Of a stretch of 34,061 nt of DNA, positions 16,268 through 25,565 are shown one piece after another. The stretch comes from a bacterium (lineage in GTDB: Bacteria; SM23-81; DAOVCL01). Where the stretch lies: contig JAOZPP010000032.1 in assembly GCA_029932675.1 (NCBI GenBank), forward strand, positions 1 through 34,061. Reading direction: 5' to 3'. Positions within the stretch are counted from its first letter, which is position 1. Each line of letters starts with the position of its first letter. The notes beneath the pieces are model-generated. The model saw only the letters and a program-made list of their open reading frames with translations, did not search any database and was not told the DNA's origin. A program made the translations under genes and the position numbers.

Positions 16268-17623
16268 TTAAATCAAATGGTCTCCTCCTTGACGAACTAT
16301 ATCCATCGCCTCCAAGAAGAGCCTTTGGGCCTCCTCCCTGCTCTTGGCCTCAGCTATCACCCGGAGAACTGGCTCAGTGTTTGATGGCCGGAGATGAACC
16401 CAGAAGCCCTCGCCTGAGACCCTTATCCCATCAGTTAGGTCGAACCTTGCTTTAGAGAATGCCCCCTCTATCAGAGGCTTAAGTTCGGCGAAGGCCTCCC
16501 TTCTGAAGGGCGCCTTCCCCTTAACCATAAAATACCGCGGGAGGGTGGAACTCAATGCAGACAACCTCTTTCGGCTCTGAGCCATAAGCTCTAAGATCAA
16601 GGCCATCCCCATCAAACCATCCCTTCCCAAGTGGAGGGCAGGGTAGATTATCCCCCCATTTCCTTCCCCCCCAATCACCGCCCCTACTTCCTTCATCTTC
16701 TCCGCTACCCAGGACTCACCTATCTTGGTGCGGAAAACTGGACATCCCATTCCCAATGCAACATCCTCTGTGGTTTGGCTGGTGGAAAGGTTTATGACTA
16801 GGGGCCCCCTTTTTTTCTCCAGAATGTGTTTAGTTGCCAAAGCAAGGGTAAATTCCTCCCCCAGAGCTACTCCCTCCTCCGAGACTAAGGAAAGCCTGTC
16901 TCCATCCGGATCAAGAGCGAAGCCCACGTCTGCTCCCTCATCCTTCACCTTAAAACAGAGCTGGCTTAGGTTTTCAGGTATAGGCTCTGGACCTCTGGGG
17001 AAGGGGGCGTCGGTACGGCAGTTTATCCCGATCACCCTACATCCCAGTTCCTTAAGAAGTTGGGGGGCAATCACTGAACCCGCCCCATTTACTGGGTCAA
17101 CCACCACGGTATATCCTTTAGACCTAATGAGTTGAGAGTCCACCAACCCAAGGATAGCCTCTAAGTGGGAGGTGGCCGCGGTGGGGTCCTCCCTCAACAG
17201 ACGAGAGGAGAACTGCGATGTAGGGGTTATCTTCCCTTCTAACCTTTGGATTTGGGCCATCTGGGAGGAATTCAAGAAGAGGCCATCAGAACGGAAGAAC
17301 TTTAACCCATTATATTCTATGGGGTTGTGGCTGGCAGTTACCATCACCCCCCCATCCATCCGACGAGCAGTAGTTAAATAACCAAGGGTTGGGGTAGGAA
17401 CTATTCCCACATATTCTCCCTCACACCCTCCCATGCTGAGGCCCGTGGCCACCCCTTCTAACAGCTCTTTCCCTGAGGGCCGTGGGTCTCGTCCCACAAC
17501 TACCTTTTTGCCCTTTATCAGACGGACAAAGGCTAGAGAGTATCTGGCGGCTACTTCAGGACTTAAGGGTTGGGGGGTTTTCCCCCTTACCCCAGAGATA
17601 CTCACCAAAAGCTTCTCCATCAT
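16268..17623 (-). CDS. glmM: Phosphohexomutase (phosphoglucosamine/phosphomannomutase family)
   Basis: 451 aa from the chosen start. Alpha-D-phosphohexomutase: it interconverts 1- and 6-phosphates of a hexose (glucosamine, mannose or glucose). Visible are the N-terminal GVRGKTPQPLSPE, the phosphoserine loop MVTASHNP, the Mg-binding DPDGDR, the sugar loop GGEGNGG and the C-terminal phosphate loop RPSNTEP. The start at 17623 (ATGATGGAG) follows AAGGGGAAGGAG and agrees with family length. An earlier ATG at 17725 would add 34 residues that look unlike the family and would overlap the divergent promoter at 17634-17662. glmM is the best single name, but archaeal-type phosphomannomutase activity is equally possible; adjacency to GH130 favours a mannose/glucose role. 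Confidence 0.88.
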   Translation of the reverse strand: MMEKLLVSISGVRGKTPQPLSPEVAARYSLAFVRLIKGKKVVVGRDPRPSGKELLEGVATGLSMGGCEGEYVGIVPTPTLGYLTTARRMDGGVMVTASHNPIEYNGLKFFRSDGLFLNSSQMAQIQRLEGKITPTSQFSSRLLREDPTAATSHLEAILGLVDSQLIRSKGYTVVVDPVNGAGSVIAPQLLKELGCRVIGINCRTDAPFPRGPEPIPENLSQLCFKVKDEGADVGFALDPDGDRLSLVSEEGVALGEEFTLALATKHILEKKRGPLVINLSTSQTTEDVALGMGCPVFRTKIGESWVAEKMKEVGAVIGGEGNGGIIYPALHLGRDGLMGMALILELMAQSRKRLSALSSTLPRYFMVKGKAPFRREAFAELKPLIEGAFSKARFDLTDGIRVSGEGFWVHLRPSNTEPVLRVIAEAKSREEAQRLFLEAMDIVRQGGDHLI

Positions 17624-17633
17624 CTCCTTCCCC

Positions 17634-17662
17634 TTGACAATAGAATGAAATTGCCTTATATT
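17634..17662 (+). promoter_or_regulatory. Sigma70-type promoter facing pcm
   Basis: TTGACA (17634-17639), 17-bp spacer, TATATT (17657-17662) on the plus strand. It lies just upstream of the divergent mutase start and about 300 bp before pcm. The long leader (17669-17962) contains no gene I can support. Confidence 0.6.
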
Positions 17663-17962
17663 GGAAGATGTAAACAGTTCACCGGGTCCAGGGATCAGGT
17701 CTCTCAGTAAAGCTCCCAGTGTCAAATAAAAAGTTTCAAGGCAGACCGAACTATTTGTAGACTGTAAAGGTTCTTCCCTTATCCCGTGGGACTCGTCCGC
17801 TGTTTTTCCGAAAAGGCTAGGTCCCTCTCTACTATAGGAGAATATACACTGACACGAAAGCCCTTCTGCAAATTATGAAATTTGGGTTCGCTTCATCTAA
17901 CTGACTATCTCCGGAGGTCCTTTAAGATGAGGTCAACCAAATTTTAATCCTCGGAAAGGGGA

Positions 17963-18652
17963 ATGTTGCCATCTCACCTTTTGTCCTTCCTTCTTGCCCT
18001 CTTTAACTCCCATAAAGGGATAGACTTCGAGAGGGCTAGATGGCTTATGCTCAACCAGCAGATCAAGGCTAGAGGAATAAAGGATAAGAAGGTGCTTCAT
18101 GCAATGGGAAAAGTCTCCAGGGAACGTTTTCTCCCCCCTTCACTTATCCACTCTGCCTATAACGATCATCCCCTCCCCATCGGAGAAGGACAGACCATCT
18201 CCCAGCCCTACATAGTGGCCTTTATGACCGAGGCCCTCTCCCTTCATGGCCAGGAGAGGGTCTTGGAGATTGGGACCGGTTCCGGATATCAGGCTGCAAT
18301 ACTTGCGGAGATCGCTGCTGAGGTCTTTACTGTAGAGATAATAGCGAAACTCTCCGAAAGGGCCCAGGATGTCCTCTCTCAACTGGGATATGAAAATATC
18401 CACTTCAAGGTAGGGGACGGTTATTTAGGCTGGCCTGATAACTCTCCGTATGACCGGATTATAGTCACCTGTGCCACTTCAACTATTCCCCCTCCCCTCG
18501 TGGAACAGTTGGCAGAGGGGGGGAGAATGGTAATCCCCATTGGTAATTACTTTCAGACCCTCAGGCTTTTGGTGAAGAAGAAGGGAAGGATTAGGGAAAA
18601 GGACCTTATGCCAGTTATCTTCGTCCCAATGACTGGACCCCATCAGCCGTAG
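17963..18652 (+). CDS. pcm: Protein-L-isoaspartate O-methyltransferase
   Basis: 229-aa PCMT enzyme, which methylates isoaspartyl residues in damaged proteins so they can be repaired. Signature blocks: RFLPPSLIHSAYNDHPLPIGEGQTISQPYIVAFM, the SAM motif VLEIGTGSGYQAAIL and YDRIIVTCATSTIPPPLVEQL, GGRMVIPIG. The first 28 residues (SHLLSFLLALFNSHKG) precede the usual start MLNQQIKARGI and look like a short hydrophobic leader; several bacterial PCMT proteins are exported, but a downstream start at about 18047 is possible. It ends 10 bp inside the convergent nadD. Confidence 0.93.
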   Translation: MLPSHLLSFLLALFNSHKGIDFERARWLMLNQQIKARGIKDKKVLHAMGKVSRERFLPPSLIHSAYNDHPLPIGEGQTISQPYIVAFMTEALSLHGQERVLEIGTGSGYQAAILAEIAAEVFTVEIIAKLSERAQDVLSQLGYENIHFKVGDGYLGWPDNSPYDRIIVTCATSTIPPPLVEQLAEGGRMVIPIGNYFQTLRLLVKKKGRIREKDLMPVIFVPMTGPHQP

Positions 18653-19218
18653 AGTCCCTCCCGACGAATGTAGGCCTCCACTGCCTTTGGAACCAGATAG
18701 CTTATCGGTTCCCCCTTTCTCACCCTCTCCCTTATTTGGGTGGAGGAGACGCCGATGAGGGGCATCTCCAAAGGTATTACCTCCTGAGCAAACCTCCCCT
18801 GGGGAGACTGACCAGGGCGGATGGCTACCACCACCTGGCAGATCTTCACCAATAACTCCGGCTCCCTCCAGGTGGAGAGTTCCCGCAAGCTATCAGAACC
18901 CATCAGAAAGAAGATCTCCTTGACCGGACCCCATGCCTTTCTCAACTCTTGGATCGTCTCCACTGTATAAGATGGGCCAGGTCTCCTCAGCTCTATATCG
19001 AGGGTTTTAAACCTCGGATCCTCAGATGTGGCCAAATCAACCATCTTTAACCTCTGGCTTGGGGAGGCTATGGGTGAACAGCCCTTATGTGGAGGATAAG
19101 CAGCAGGAATGAAGTTCACCTCCTTCAATTTAAGCCTTAGTATTGCCTCCTGAGCTAAAATGAGATGACCTATGTGGGGAGGGTCAAACGTCCCCCCTAA
19201 AACACCCACCTTCTCCAT
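18643..19218 (-). CDS. nadD: Nicotinate-nucleotide adenylyltransferase
   Basis: 191-aa nucleotidyltransferase that makes deamido-NAD from nicotinate mononucleotide and ATP. The N-terminal GGTFDPPHIGHL holds the (H/T)xGH motif, LMGSDSL binds the pyrophosphate/base region, and the C-terminal SSTQIRERV is the ISSTxIR motif. Length and order are usual. Its ATG overlaps the stop of bamD (TGATG), so it is translationally coupled downstream of bamD. Confidence 0.96.
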   Translation of the reverse strand: MEKVGVLGGTFDPPHIGHLILAQEAILRLKLKEVNFIPAAYPPHKGCSPIASPSQRLKMVDLATSEDPRFKTLDIELRRPGPSYTVETIQELRKAWGPVKEIFFLMGSDSLRELSTWREPELLVKICQVVVAIRPGQSPQGRFAQEVIPLEMPLIGVSSTQIRERVRKGEPISYLVPKAVEAYIRREGLYG

Positions 19219-19961
19219 CAGCTTGCTGATAACCTCTTAATCTTCTCTAAGGCTTTGCGGGCACAATTACCATAAGGAAAGTAATGGGGAATGATCCTAT
19301 ATTCCTGAAGGGCTTTCTCCTTCTTTCCTTCCTTTTCCCAAATCTCTCCCAGTCCATAATGGGCATCATCTGCCCAATCCGTCTCCCCATATTCATCCAA
19401 GACCATCTGGAAGTAAATCTTCGCTGCCTCAAAATCGCCCATCTTGTAATAGAGCAAGCCATTTTTATATTCTTTTTCAGCCAGTTTATTTTGGAGCTGA
19501 GCAAGCTTTCCCTTGGCTTGAGGCACATATTTGCTTTGCGGATAGTCGGTCAAGAAGGTCTTAAACTCTTCTATAGCCAGATAGGTATATCTCTGATCCA
19601 ATTCCGGCCGGGGGGAAAGCATAAAGTAGCAGAGGGCAGCCTTGTACTGGGCATCGTCGACAAAGGGACTGGAGGGAAAATCCCTGATCAATGCTTTATA
19701 CTCAGATGCAGCGAGGATGTAATCCTTCTGCTTGAAATATGCTTCTGCCAGGCCATACCTGGCATCATCGAGGTATGCACTCCCGGGATGCTCAAAGATT
19801 ATCCTCTTAAATTGGGCAATGGCATCCTCCGTAGCCCCTTCATCCAGCTTCCTGCAGGCCCAGGCATACTCCTCCTCCACCCCACCACCCTCTGGAGGAT
19901 GGTGGGAAACACACCCGCTGAAAAGAGCGAGGAGAACTATCAGAAGATAATCTCTTTTCAT
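19218..19961 (-). CDS. bamD: BamD-like outer-membrane assembly lipoprotein
   Basis: 247 aa from the chosen start. Lipobox LFSGC with Cys17 after a short hydrophobic signal, so it is a lipoprotein anchored in the outer membrane. Tetratricopeptide-like repeats of the YfiO/BamD type follow: FKRIIFEHPGSAYLDDARYGLAEAYF, YKALIRDFPSSPFVDDAQYKAA, FLTDYPQSKYVPQAKGKL and VLDEYGETDWADDAHYGLGE. It helps the BAM complex insert beta-barrel proteins. The ATG at 19961 follows AAGGAAAGG; a longer frame upstream has no ribosome site and would delay the signal peptide. The order unknown-bamD-nadD, with tight spacing, suggests one operon. Confidence 0.9.
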   Translation of the reverse strand: MKRDYLLIVLLALFSGCVSHHPPEGGGVEEEYAWACRKLDEGATEDAIAQFKRIIFEHPGSAYLDDARYGLAEAYFKQKDYILAASEYKALIRDFPSSPFVDDAQYKAALCYFMLSPRPELDQRYTYLAIEEFKTFLTDYPQSKYVPQAKGKLAQLQNKLAEKEYKNGLLYYKMGDFEAAKIYFQMVLDEYGETDWADDAHYGLGEIWEKEGKKEKALQEYRIIPHYFPYGNCARKALEKIKRLSAS

Positions 19962-19975
19962 CTTTTTTCCTTTCC

Positions 19976-20599
19976 TTAACGGTTGGAATAGAGCAAGTAG
20001 ACCAAACCGGCAACCAAGCCAGTGACTATCACTGGCTCTCCATATCTCGCCCATCCTCCGGTGGGAAGAGGCGGATTAAGGAAAGGATAGGGGGAAACCT
20101 TTAGCTTCGATCGGGGTATCCAATCGGAGCTTTTCCCCCTTATCCTTCGGTTCCAGAGGACTTCACCGTGTCCTGAACCCTGCAGTCTGAGTATAAAGTC
20201 AACTTGGGCCTCCCTCCTCACCTCACGGGGTCCCAAGAATCCCTTCCGTCTCTGAGCAGGATAGTTAAGGCTGAGCTCAATTATCCTGAAGCTGAGCAAG
20301 GCAGAATGGAGATTCCCTTTCCTTAAGCTCACCACCTCTCCCCTTTCCAGAAGCCAGGAGAGGAGCACATCCTCCAAGAGCCAATTGGCTTCGCTCTTCC
20401 CCTCAGCCACCAGTTCAATAGGGGAATCAAGCACCGCCCGGCTGAGGGAGGAGTCTAAGGTCCTCCAGATGGCCAGGCGCAGGAAGTCCAAGTTTGTGAT
20501 GGGGGCTTTATCTTGCGCCGAGGAGAAAGAGGGTAAAAACGCCAAGATCAATATGAGTATCCGGAATCTGAACAGCTTATCGAAAGTTATCGCCATCAT
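19976..20599 (-). CDS. Unknown secreted protein with C-terminal membrane segment
   Basis: 207 aa, family not recognised. N-terminal signal peptide (FRFRILILILAFLPSFSSAQ, about residues 10-29), then a soluble region with ANWLLEDVLLSWLLERGEVV, SFRIIELSLNYPAQRRK and EVLWNRRIRGKSSDW, and a hydrophobic stretch near the C-terminus (PVIVTGLVAGLVYLLY, about 188-203). The pattern (paired short strands, 'SFRIIEL' and 'GEVLW') recalls small periplasmic proteins that build a complex with outer-membrane machinery, but this is only a resemblance. It ends 14 bp before bamD, so a role in outer-membrane assembly or flanking lipoprotein function is a reasonable guess. Confidence 0.8.
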   Translation of the reverse strand: MMAITFDKLFRFRILILILAFLPSFSSAQDKAPITNLDFLRLAIWRTLDSSLSRAVLDSPIELVAEGKSEANWLLEDVLLSWLLERGEVVSLRKGNLHSALLSFRIIELSLNYPAQRRKGFLGPREVRREAQVDFILRLQGSGHGEVLWNRRIRGKSSDWIPRSKLKVSPYPFLNPPLPTGGWARYGEPVIVTGLVAGLVYLLYSNR

Positions 20600-20616
20600 A
20601 GATAAGCACAGACTTC

Positions 20617-20645
20617 TTTATACAATTGGCCTGAAGGGGGTTGAA
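20617..20645 (-). promoter_or_regulatory. Possible promoter of the bamD-nadD operon
   Basis: Minus strand TATAAA (20622-20617) with a poor TTCAAC 17 bp upstream (20645-20640). The leader would be only about 10 nt. Weak. Confidence 0.3.
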
Positions 20646-20702
20646 TGCAACTTTTGGGGGTTCTCCCATAAGCATATCTTGAGATAAAAGATGCCTTTAA
20701 AT

Positions 20703-21368
20703 TCAAGAGTCGATCTTTTGGGCCATATCCAAGATAAGCCTATAGTTCTCCATCACGCTATTCAGGTAACGGGTGGGAATCCTTTCTCCCTTCCTTAACC
20801 GTAGTCTCAATTCGTTCTCACCCAAATTGTAAGCGACAATCGCCTTCTTTACATCCTTGAATTTGAGAATCAACTCAAAGAGATAGGCCAGGCCAAGCTT
20901 CACATTTGTCGTGGGATGGTAAAGGGAATAGGGGCCTGTCCACCTGATCCCCCTTCTTCTGGCTAGCCATTCGCCCGTGCTGGGAAGGATCTGCATCAAC
21001 CCCCTGGCCCCCCTATCCGACTCTGCTCTCCAGAAAAAGGAACTCTCCGTCTTTATGAGAGCAAGGATGAGGAGAGGATCAATACCCCAGGCCCTGCTCT
21101 TGCTCCAGATAAGATTGGTCAGTTCCCTTACCTCCGCCTCCTTGAGGCCAACCTTGAACTCCTTGATCACCTTCAGAAGCCTCACCTTCTCCTCAAGTTC
21201 TCCTATCCGCAACCTCTGCTCCCTGATCAGCTCCGCCTTCTTGAACTTGTCGACCACCAAATAAATGGTTAAGGCAGTCTGGGCAGTATAGAGGACGAGC
21301 AAAAAGAAGGTGACAGAGAGGGAGAGCCTTATTCCTGTCTTCTTTCCAGCCTTTACACCTAAGGCCAT
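20703..21368 (-). CDS. Membrane-anchored SLT-type lytic transglycosylase
   Basis: 221 aa from the ATG at 21368, chosen because AAAGGAG lies 5 nt upstream (a TTG seven codons earlier would place that site inside the gene). One N-terminal membrane helix (LSVTFFLLVLYTAQTALTIY), a short coiled-coil-like segment (LIREQRLRIGELEEKVRLLK), then the SLT domain: IDPLLILALIKTESSF with the catalytic Glu, GARGLMQILPST, and AIVAYNLGENEL. It cleaves peptidoglycan glycan strands to 1,6-anhydro ends in the periplasm. It is separate from the bamD group by about 100 bp. Confidence 0.9.
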   Translation of the reverse strand: MALGVKAGKKTGIRLSLSVTFFLLVLYTAQTALTIYLVVDKFKKAELIREQRLRIGELEEKVRLLKVIKEFKVGLKEAEVRELTNLIWSKSRAWGIDPLLILALIKTESSFFWRAESDRGARGLMQILPSTGEWLARRRGIRWTGPYSLYHPTTNVKLGLAYLFELILKFKDVKKAIVAYNLGENELRLRLRKGERIPTRYLNSVMENYRLILDMAQKIDS

Positions 21369-21459
21369 TGATTCTCCTTTTGGACTCAAATCCCTTGCTT
21401 TCGCTACCCCCTGGTTCGAGATCTCTTAAAAATTCCGAATTTTTGGGGTAATACCCGGA

Positions 21460-21642
21460 TCATTCATAAATCTCCAATGGCTTTCTCCTATCAACTTCTA
21501 CTTGTTTGGTGTTGCAGCTCTGCTGCGCTATGAAAACTGCTTTTATTCCCGGTCGATGAATAATTCGGGCATCCCCTATTATATGTTCTTCTTCCTCAGA
21601 AAGCAAGGATTTTTGAGGCACCTTCTGAGCTGCATTATTCAT
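21460..21642 (-). CDS. Doubtful 60-aa open frame
   Basis: Starts MNNAAQKVPQKSLL and ends RRKPLEIYE. The composition is protein-like (EEEEHIIGDARIIHRPGIK), but there is no convincing ribosome site and no recognised family, and a frame of similar length exists on the other strand. It may be a fragment of a decayed gene. Confidence 0.2.
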   Translation of the reverse strand: MNNAAQKVPQKSLLSEEEEHIIGDARIIHRPGIKAVFIAQQSCNTKQVEVDRRKPLEIYE

Positions 21643-21701
21643 TCCCCAAGACCCCAGAACTTAGCCTCTCCTCATCGCTCCCTGGCTTTCCCTCATTTTG
21701 C

Positions 21702-21730
21702 TTGCCCCTGAGACAACCAGATGATATTAT
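21702..21730 (+). promoter_or_regulatory. Likely promoter of the 98-aa gene
   Basis: TTGCCC (21702-21707), 17-bp spacer, TATTAT (21725-21730). Transcription would start near 21737, about 20 nt before the ATG. Confidence 0.5.
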
Positions 21731-21758
21731 GACTTAAAAGCTTAAATCAAGGGGAAAG

Positions 21759-22055
21759 ATGGAGATAAAAGTTCTGAGGAACAAGGATGTTAAGAGGGTG
21801 CTCTTAGGAGTACCCCAGGGCCACCAACACCTGAGGCTCCTCTTGGAGACAGAAGGGATGGGGCTCGTCTTGCCAGAGGCAACTTTGGCTAACCTGATGA
21901 GGGCCTATATTGGGATTAAAACTCATCCCCAAAGGAGAGCTTTAGAACTGGCCCTGCAGGAAGTGGAGGTGAGGAAAGAAGGCTATGCCCGGTTTCAGCT
22001 ATTGGAGACGGGGAGGGAAGATGGGGAGATAGAGGATGAACTGGGCAGGTTGTAG
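21759..22055 (+). CDS. Unknown 98-aa protein
   Basis: Family not recognised. Ribosome site GGGG-AAAG before ATG, and a plausible promoter directly upstream, support a real gene. The protein is mixed alpha/beta and charged: MEIKVLRNKDVKRVLLGVPQ, then RLLLETEGMGLVLPEATLANLMRAYIGIKTHP, and an acidic end (EDGEIEDELGRL). No signal peptide or membrane segment. It is alone on the plus strand, convergent to the archaemetzincin gene 67 bp away. Confidence 0.7.
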   Translation: MEIKVLRNKDVKRVLLGVPQGHQHLRLLLETEGMGLVLPEATLANLMRAYIGIKTHPQRRALELALQEVEVRKEGYARFQLLETGREDGEIEDELGRL

Positions 22056-22122
22056 TTAATTGTCGGGCCTTAGATATAAAACCTCTGTCCCTTTTTCTCT
22101 AATTTTTGGAGGAGAGCTTGGG

Positions 22123-22665
22123 TCAATTTCCCTTCTGAACTGATGCCTCCAGCTTCCTTTGACAGCGATCACAGAAGAGGGATGCCTTGCGGTCCGTATC
22201 GCATAGGGTATGGGAGAAGTGCATTACGCAGAACTGATCTGGGCAATGTTGGAGGCCAAAGAGATGGCCCAGCTCATGGATGGCCTCCTTCAGGGTCCTC
22301 TCCCTGAGGAGTTGGGTATCAGGGGGACGGCTATAATACCCTGGGTGGAGCCTAGCCAGGGAGATTACCGCCCGCTTTCCCCCAAGCTCTGCTTCCCCAA
22401 AGCAAAAGTTCAGGCCGGGCGAATAAAGGTCCTTATCGACGAGAGACAAAAGGGGGGAAGGATATCCCCGAAGGTTCAACCAGTTAAGGATAACCCTGGA
22501 GTTATATTGATTTCTCTCCAGGTTTAATGCCTGTTTGGGAAGGGGAGAAGAAGGGAGGATGACCGGTACCCCCCCGAACCTCTCCCTAAGGGGGACCTTC
22601 AGCCACTCCAATACTTCCTTTCCCACAGTCCCCAAAGAGAGGAGAAAGATTTCAGGGAACATCAT
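22123..22665 (-). CDS. amzA: Archaemetzincin-type metallopeptidase
   Basis: 180-aa metzincin. The signature is complete: H130-E-L-G-H134-L-F-G-L-Q-H140-C141, then C146-V-M148 and C165-D-R-C168, which matches HExxHxxGxxHCx4CxM...CxxC of archaemetzincins; the first three His bind the catalytic zinc and the four Cys a structural zinc, with Met148 as the Met-turn. The family occurs in archaea, vertebrates and scattered bacteria; its physiological substrates are unknown. No signal peptide, so cytoplasmic. Its start overlaps the end of rho by 14 nt, so it is translated after rho in the same message. Confidence 0.93.
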   Translation of the reverse strand: MMFPEIFLLSLGTVGKEVLEWLKVPLRERFGGVPVILPSSPLPKQALNLERNQYNSRVILNWLNLRGYPSPLLSLVDKDLYSPGLNFCFGEAELGGKRAVISLARLHPGYYSRPPDTQLLRERTLKEAIHELGHLFGLQHCPDQFCVMHFSHTLCDTDRKASLFCDRCQRKLEASVQKGN

Positions 22666-23905
22666 TCATTGAATCCAAGAATTCCTCGTTGTTTTTTGTC
22701 CTTTTCAGCCTCTCCAAAAGGAACTCCATCGCCTCCACGGGATTCATCTCATTAAGGAACTTGCGGAGAATCCATACCCGGCTTAGCTCCTTTTGAGACA
22801 TAAGGAGCTCCTCCTTCCTGGTGCCAGAGCGGTTTATATCCATTGCCGGAAAGATTCTCCGGTCGGATAGCCTCCGATCGAGGATGAGTTCCATATTTCC
22901 CGTTCCCTTGAACTCCTCAAAGATGACCTCATCCATCTTACTACCGGTCTCCACCAAAGCGGTAGCAATTATGGTCAGGCTACCCCCATTCTCTATGTTA
23001 CGGGCAGCACCAAAGAACCTCTTTGGCCGGGAAAGGGCGTTAGCGTCAACCCCCCCGGAGAGGATCTTTCCTGAATGAGGAACCACGGCGTTGTGTGCCC
23101 TAGCCAGCCTAGTGATGCTATCTAAGAGGATCACAACATCATGCTTTAACTCCACCAACCTCTTTGCCCTCTGCAGAACCATCTCCGCCACCTGCACATG
23201 CCGATCCGGAGGTTCATCGAAGGTAGAGCTGATTACCTCTCCCTTCACCGATCTCTCCATATCGGTGACCTCCTCTGGCCTCTCATCTATAAGCAAGATG
23301 ATCAGAATCAGCTCCGGATGGTTGGTCGTAATGCTGTTGGCTATCTTCTGCAACAGGATTGTCTTTCCTGCCTTTGGAGGGGAAACAATCAGACCCCTCT
23401 GTCCTTTGCCTGTAGGAGTCAAAAGGTCCATTATGCGGGTGGAAAGATCCTCAGGGTCCCTCTCCAATTTTATCCTCTTCTCCGGATAGAGGGGGGTGAG
23501 GTTGTCAAAGATTGTCCTATGTTTAGCTTTTTCCGGATCAACATAGTCAACTTTATCCACCCGCAAAAGGGCGAAGAACCTTTCCGTATCCTTGGGGGGC
23601 CTTATCTGACCAAAGACTGTGTCCCCAGTCCTTAGGCCAAATCTCTTTATCTGGGAGGGAGAGATGTAGATGTCATCTGGACTGGGAAAGTAATTGTAAT
23701 CCGGTGATCTCAAGAACCCATATCCCTCAGGAAGAACTTCCAAGACCCCCTCGGCAAAGATCATTCCATCTTTTTCCGACTTAGCCCTGAGTATCTTAAA
23801 GACGAGGTCCTGTTTGCGTAGCTCGCTGCAATCCTCCACTTTCAGCTCCTCGGCAATAGAGAGAAGCTCACCTATACTCTTTTCCTTCAGCTCTCTCAGA
23901 TCCAT
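22652..23905 (-). CDS. rho: Transcription termination factor Rho
   Basis: 417 aa from the chosen ATG. Hexameric RNA/DNA helicase that ends transcription. N-terminal helical domain [15 protein letters not shown], cold-shock RNA-binding domain ([31 protein letters not shown]), Walker A SPPKAGKT, Walker B VVILLDS, Q loop GGVDANAL and R loop EFKGTGN. The ATG at 23905 follows AAGGAGG by 5 nt; an upstream frame start would put that site inside the gene. It lies 13 bp after argS and overlaps amzA, in a string LytR_C-rsfS-argS-rho-amzA. Confidence 0.97.
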   Translation of the reverse strand: MDLRELKEKSIGELLSIAEELKVEDCSELRKQDLVFKILRAKSEKDGMIFAEGVLEVLPEGYGFLRSPDYNYFPSPDDIYISPSQIKRFGLRTGDTVFGQIRPPKDTERFFALLRVDKVDYVDPEKAKHRTIFDNLTPLYPEKRIKLERDPEDLSTRIMDLLTPTGKGQRGLIVSPPKAGKTILLQKIANSITTNHPELILIILLIDERPEEVTDMERSVKGEVISSTFDEPPDRHVQVAEMVLQRAKRLVELKHDVVILLDSITRLARAHNAVVPHSGKILSGGVDANALSRPKRFFGAARNIENGGSLTIIATALVETGSKMDEVIFEEFKGTGNMELILDRRLSDRRIFPAMDINRSGTRKEELLMSQKELSRVWILRKFLNEMNPVEAMEFLLERLKRTKNNEEFLDSMNDVP

Positions 23906-23918
23906 AGCGGCCTCCTTC

Positions 23919-25565
23919 TCACATCTTTTCCGGGGCGGATACACCCAATATCCTCAGGCCATTCCGCAACACCCTCAAGCTGGCATGCACCAAAAACAGT
24001 CTAGCCTTGCTCAGTTGTTCGGCCTCGGTCACCACCCTATGCCTCTGATAGAAGAGATGGAAGGCGGAGGCCAAATCCTGGAGGTAGACAGTTAAGCGGT
24101 GGGGTTCTAAGGCTTTAGCTGCTCCCTCAACTATCCCAGGGAACCAGATCAGCTTCCTTATTAGCCTAAGCTCTTCTGGCTCCCTTAGAAGGGAGAGGTC
24201 AACTCCCTCCCCTAATGTTAGGCCCTCATCTTTTGCATACTCCACAATGCTACAGCCGCGGGCATGAGCATACTGCACATAATAAGCGGGGTTCTCGGCC
24301 GATTCCCTCTTTGCTAAATCGAGGTCAAAGACCAAATGGCTGTCCGCTCCCCTGGTGAGATAGAAGAACCTGGCTACATCCTTCCCGATCTCTACCATCA
24401 TCTCCCTCAGGGTGATGAAGTTTCCCTCCCTAGTGGACATCTTCAGCTCAACCCCCCCCTTCTTGAAACTAACCATCTGGTGGACAAGGTAGTGGAGAAA
24501 ACCATCTGGAAAACCCAACGCCTGGGAAGCGGCCTTCATAGAAGGGATGTGTCCCCAGTGGTCAGCCCCCCAGATGTCGATTACCCAATCAAACCCTCTT
24601 CTCCTTTTGTCTAAGTGATAAGCTATATCTGTGGCTAAGTAAGTAGGTTGCCCACTACCTTTTATCAATACCCTATCCCTCTCATCCCCCAATCTGGAGG
24701 AATTAAACCATACGGCACCCTCCTTCTCATAGATATATCCTCCTCCCCGGAGGATCTCAATCGTCTCCCTCACCTTTCCCTCCTCATGGAGGGTGGACTC
24801 CCGGAACCACCGGTCAAAACTCACCCCAAAGCGTTCCAAGTCCTCCTTGATTCCGGCTATTATCCTCTGGGAGGCAAAGTTCATAAAGATAGGTATTGCT
24901 TCCTCTGCTGGAAGCCCTCTCAGCCCTTCCCCCTTCTCCTCTCTCAGCTTTTGGGCAAGTTCCACAAGGTATTTTCCCTTATATCCTTCTGCAGGAAAGG
25001 GAAAGGAGGGGTCAAACAACTGTTCATATCGGGCTTGGAGGGATCTCCCCAACAGTTCCATCTGATTCCCCACATCATTGAAGTAATACTCCCTCTCCAC
25101 CTTGTATCCTACCCATTCTAAGAGGTTGGCTACTGCATCACCTAAGGCGGCCTGGCGGCCATGGCCAACAGTGAGAGGGCCTGTTGGATTTGAGCTGACA
25201 AACTCCACTTGCACCCTCTTCCCTCCCCCCAGATCACATCTTCCGTACTCTTCTCCCAGATCAATTATATCTTGAAGGGAGCGCAACAATTCGCCTTGGG
25301 CCAAAAAGAAGTTGATGAATCCAGGACCGGCAACCTGGACCTTCTCGACGACTTCGGAGGCAAGGGATAATCCTTTGGCTATCTTCTCTGCGAGCTTTAG
25401 GGAATTTCCTCCCCGTTGGGGGGCGATTTGCAGAGCAATATTAGTGGTAAGGTCACCCCAACTGGGGTCCTTAGGGTTGTTCAACTCTATTTCCTTCTCT
25501 ACACTCCAGCCACCCTTTTCAATGGCGTCCTTCAGCTTCTCTCTTAGATAGGTCTTCGCCCTCAT
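23919..25565 (-). CDS. argS: Arginyl-tRNA synthetase
   Basis: 548-aa class I synthetase that charges tRNA-Arg. N-terminal Arg-tRNA domain ([11 protein letters not shown]), HIGH-type motif [20 protein letters not shown], the arginine-recognition block [15 protein letters not shown]-type motif KMSTREGN, and the C-terminal DALR anticodon domain ([19 protein letters not shown]). Complete. It starts inside the end of rsfS (47-bp overlap) with GAGGAG upstream, a sign of coupling. Confidence 0.97.
   Translation of the reverse strand: MRAKTYLREKLKDAIEKGGWSVEKEIELNNPKDPSWGDLTTNIALQIAPQRGGNSLKLAEKIAKGLSLASEVVEKVQVAGPGFINFFLAQGELLRSLQDIIDLGEEYGRCDLGGGKRVQVEFVSSNPTGPLTVGHGRQAALGDAVANLLEWVGYKVEREYYFNDVGNQMELLGRSLQARYEQLFDPSFPFPAEGYKGKYLVELAQKLREEKGEGLRGLPAEEAIPIFMNFASQRIIAGIKEDLERFGVSFDRWFRESTLHEEGKVRETIEILRGGGYIYEKEGAVWFNSSRLGDERDRVLIKGSGQPTYLATDIAYHLDKRRRGFDWVIDIWGADHWGHIPSMKAASQALGFPDGFLHYLVHQMVSFKKGGVELKMSTREGNFITLREMMVEIGKDVARFFYLTRGADSHLVFDLDLAKRESAENPAYYVQYAHARGCSIVEYAKDEGLTLGEGVDLSLLREPEELRLIRKLIWFPGIVEGAAKALEPHRLTVYLQDLASAFHLFYQRHRVVTEAEQLSKARLFLVHASLRVLRNGLRILGVSAPEKM

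Larger units (their letters stand above)
21369..21758. other. Intergenic region, 390 bp
   Basis: Contains an AAAAATTCCGAATTTTT palindrome at about 21428-21445, whose AAAAATTCCGAA...GGGGTA part recurs at about 29239-29262. It also holds a doubtful 60-codon minus-strand frame (21460-21642) and the plus-strand promoter at 21702-21730. Confidence 0.45.

Noticed and set aside
16268-17725. Longer mutase start at 17725
   Set aside because: The extra 34 residues lack family similarity, there is no ribosome site, and the region holds a strong divergent promoter.
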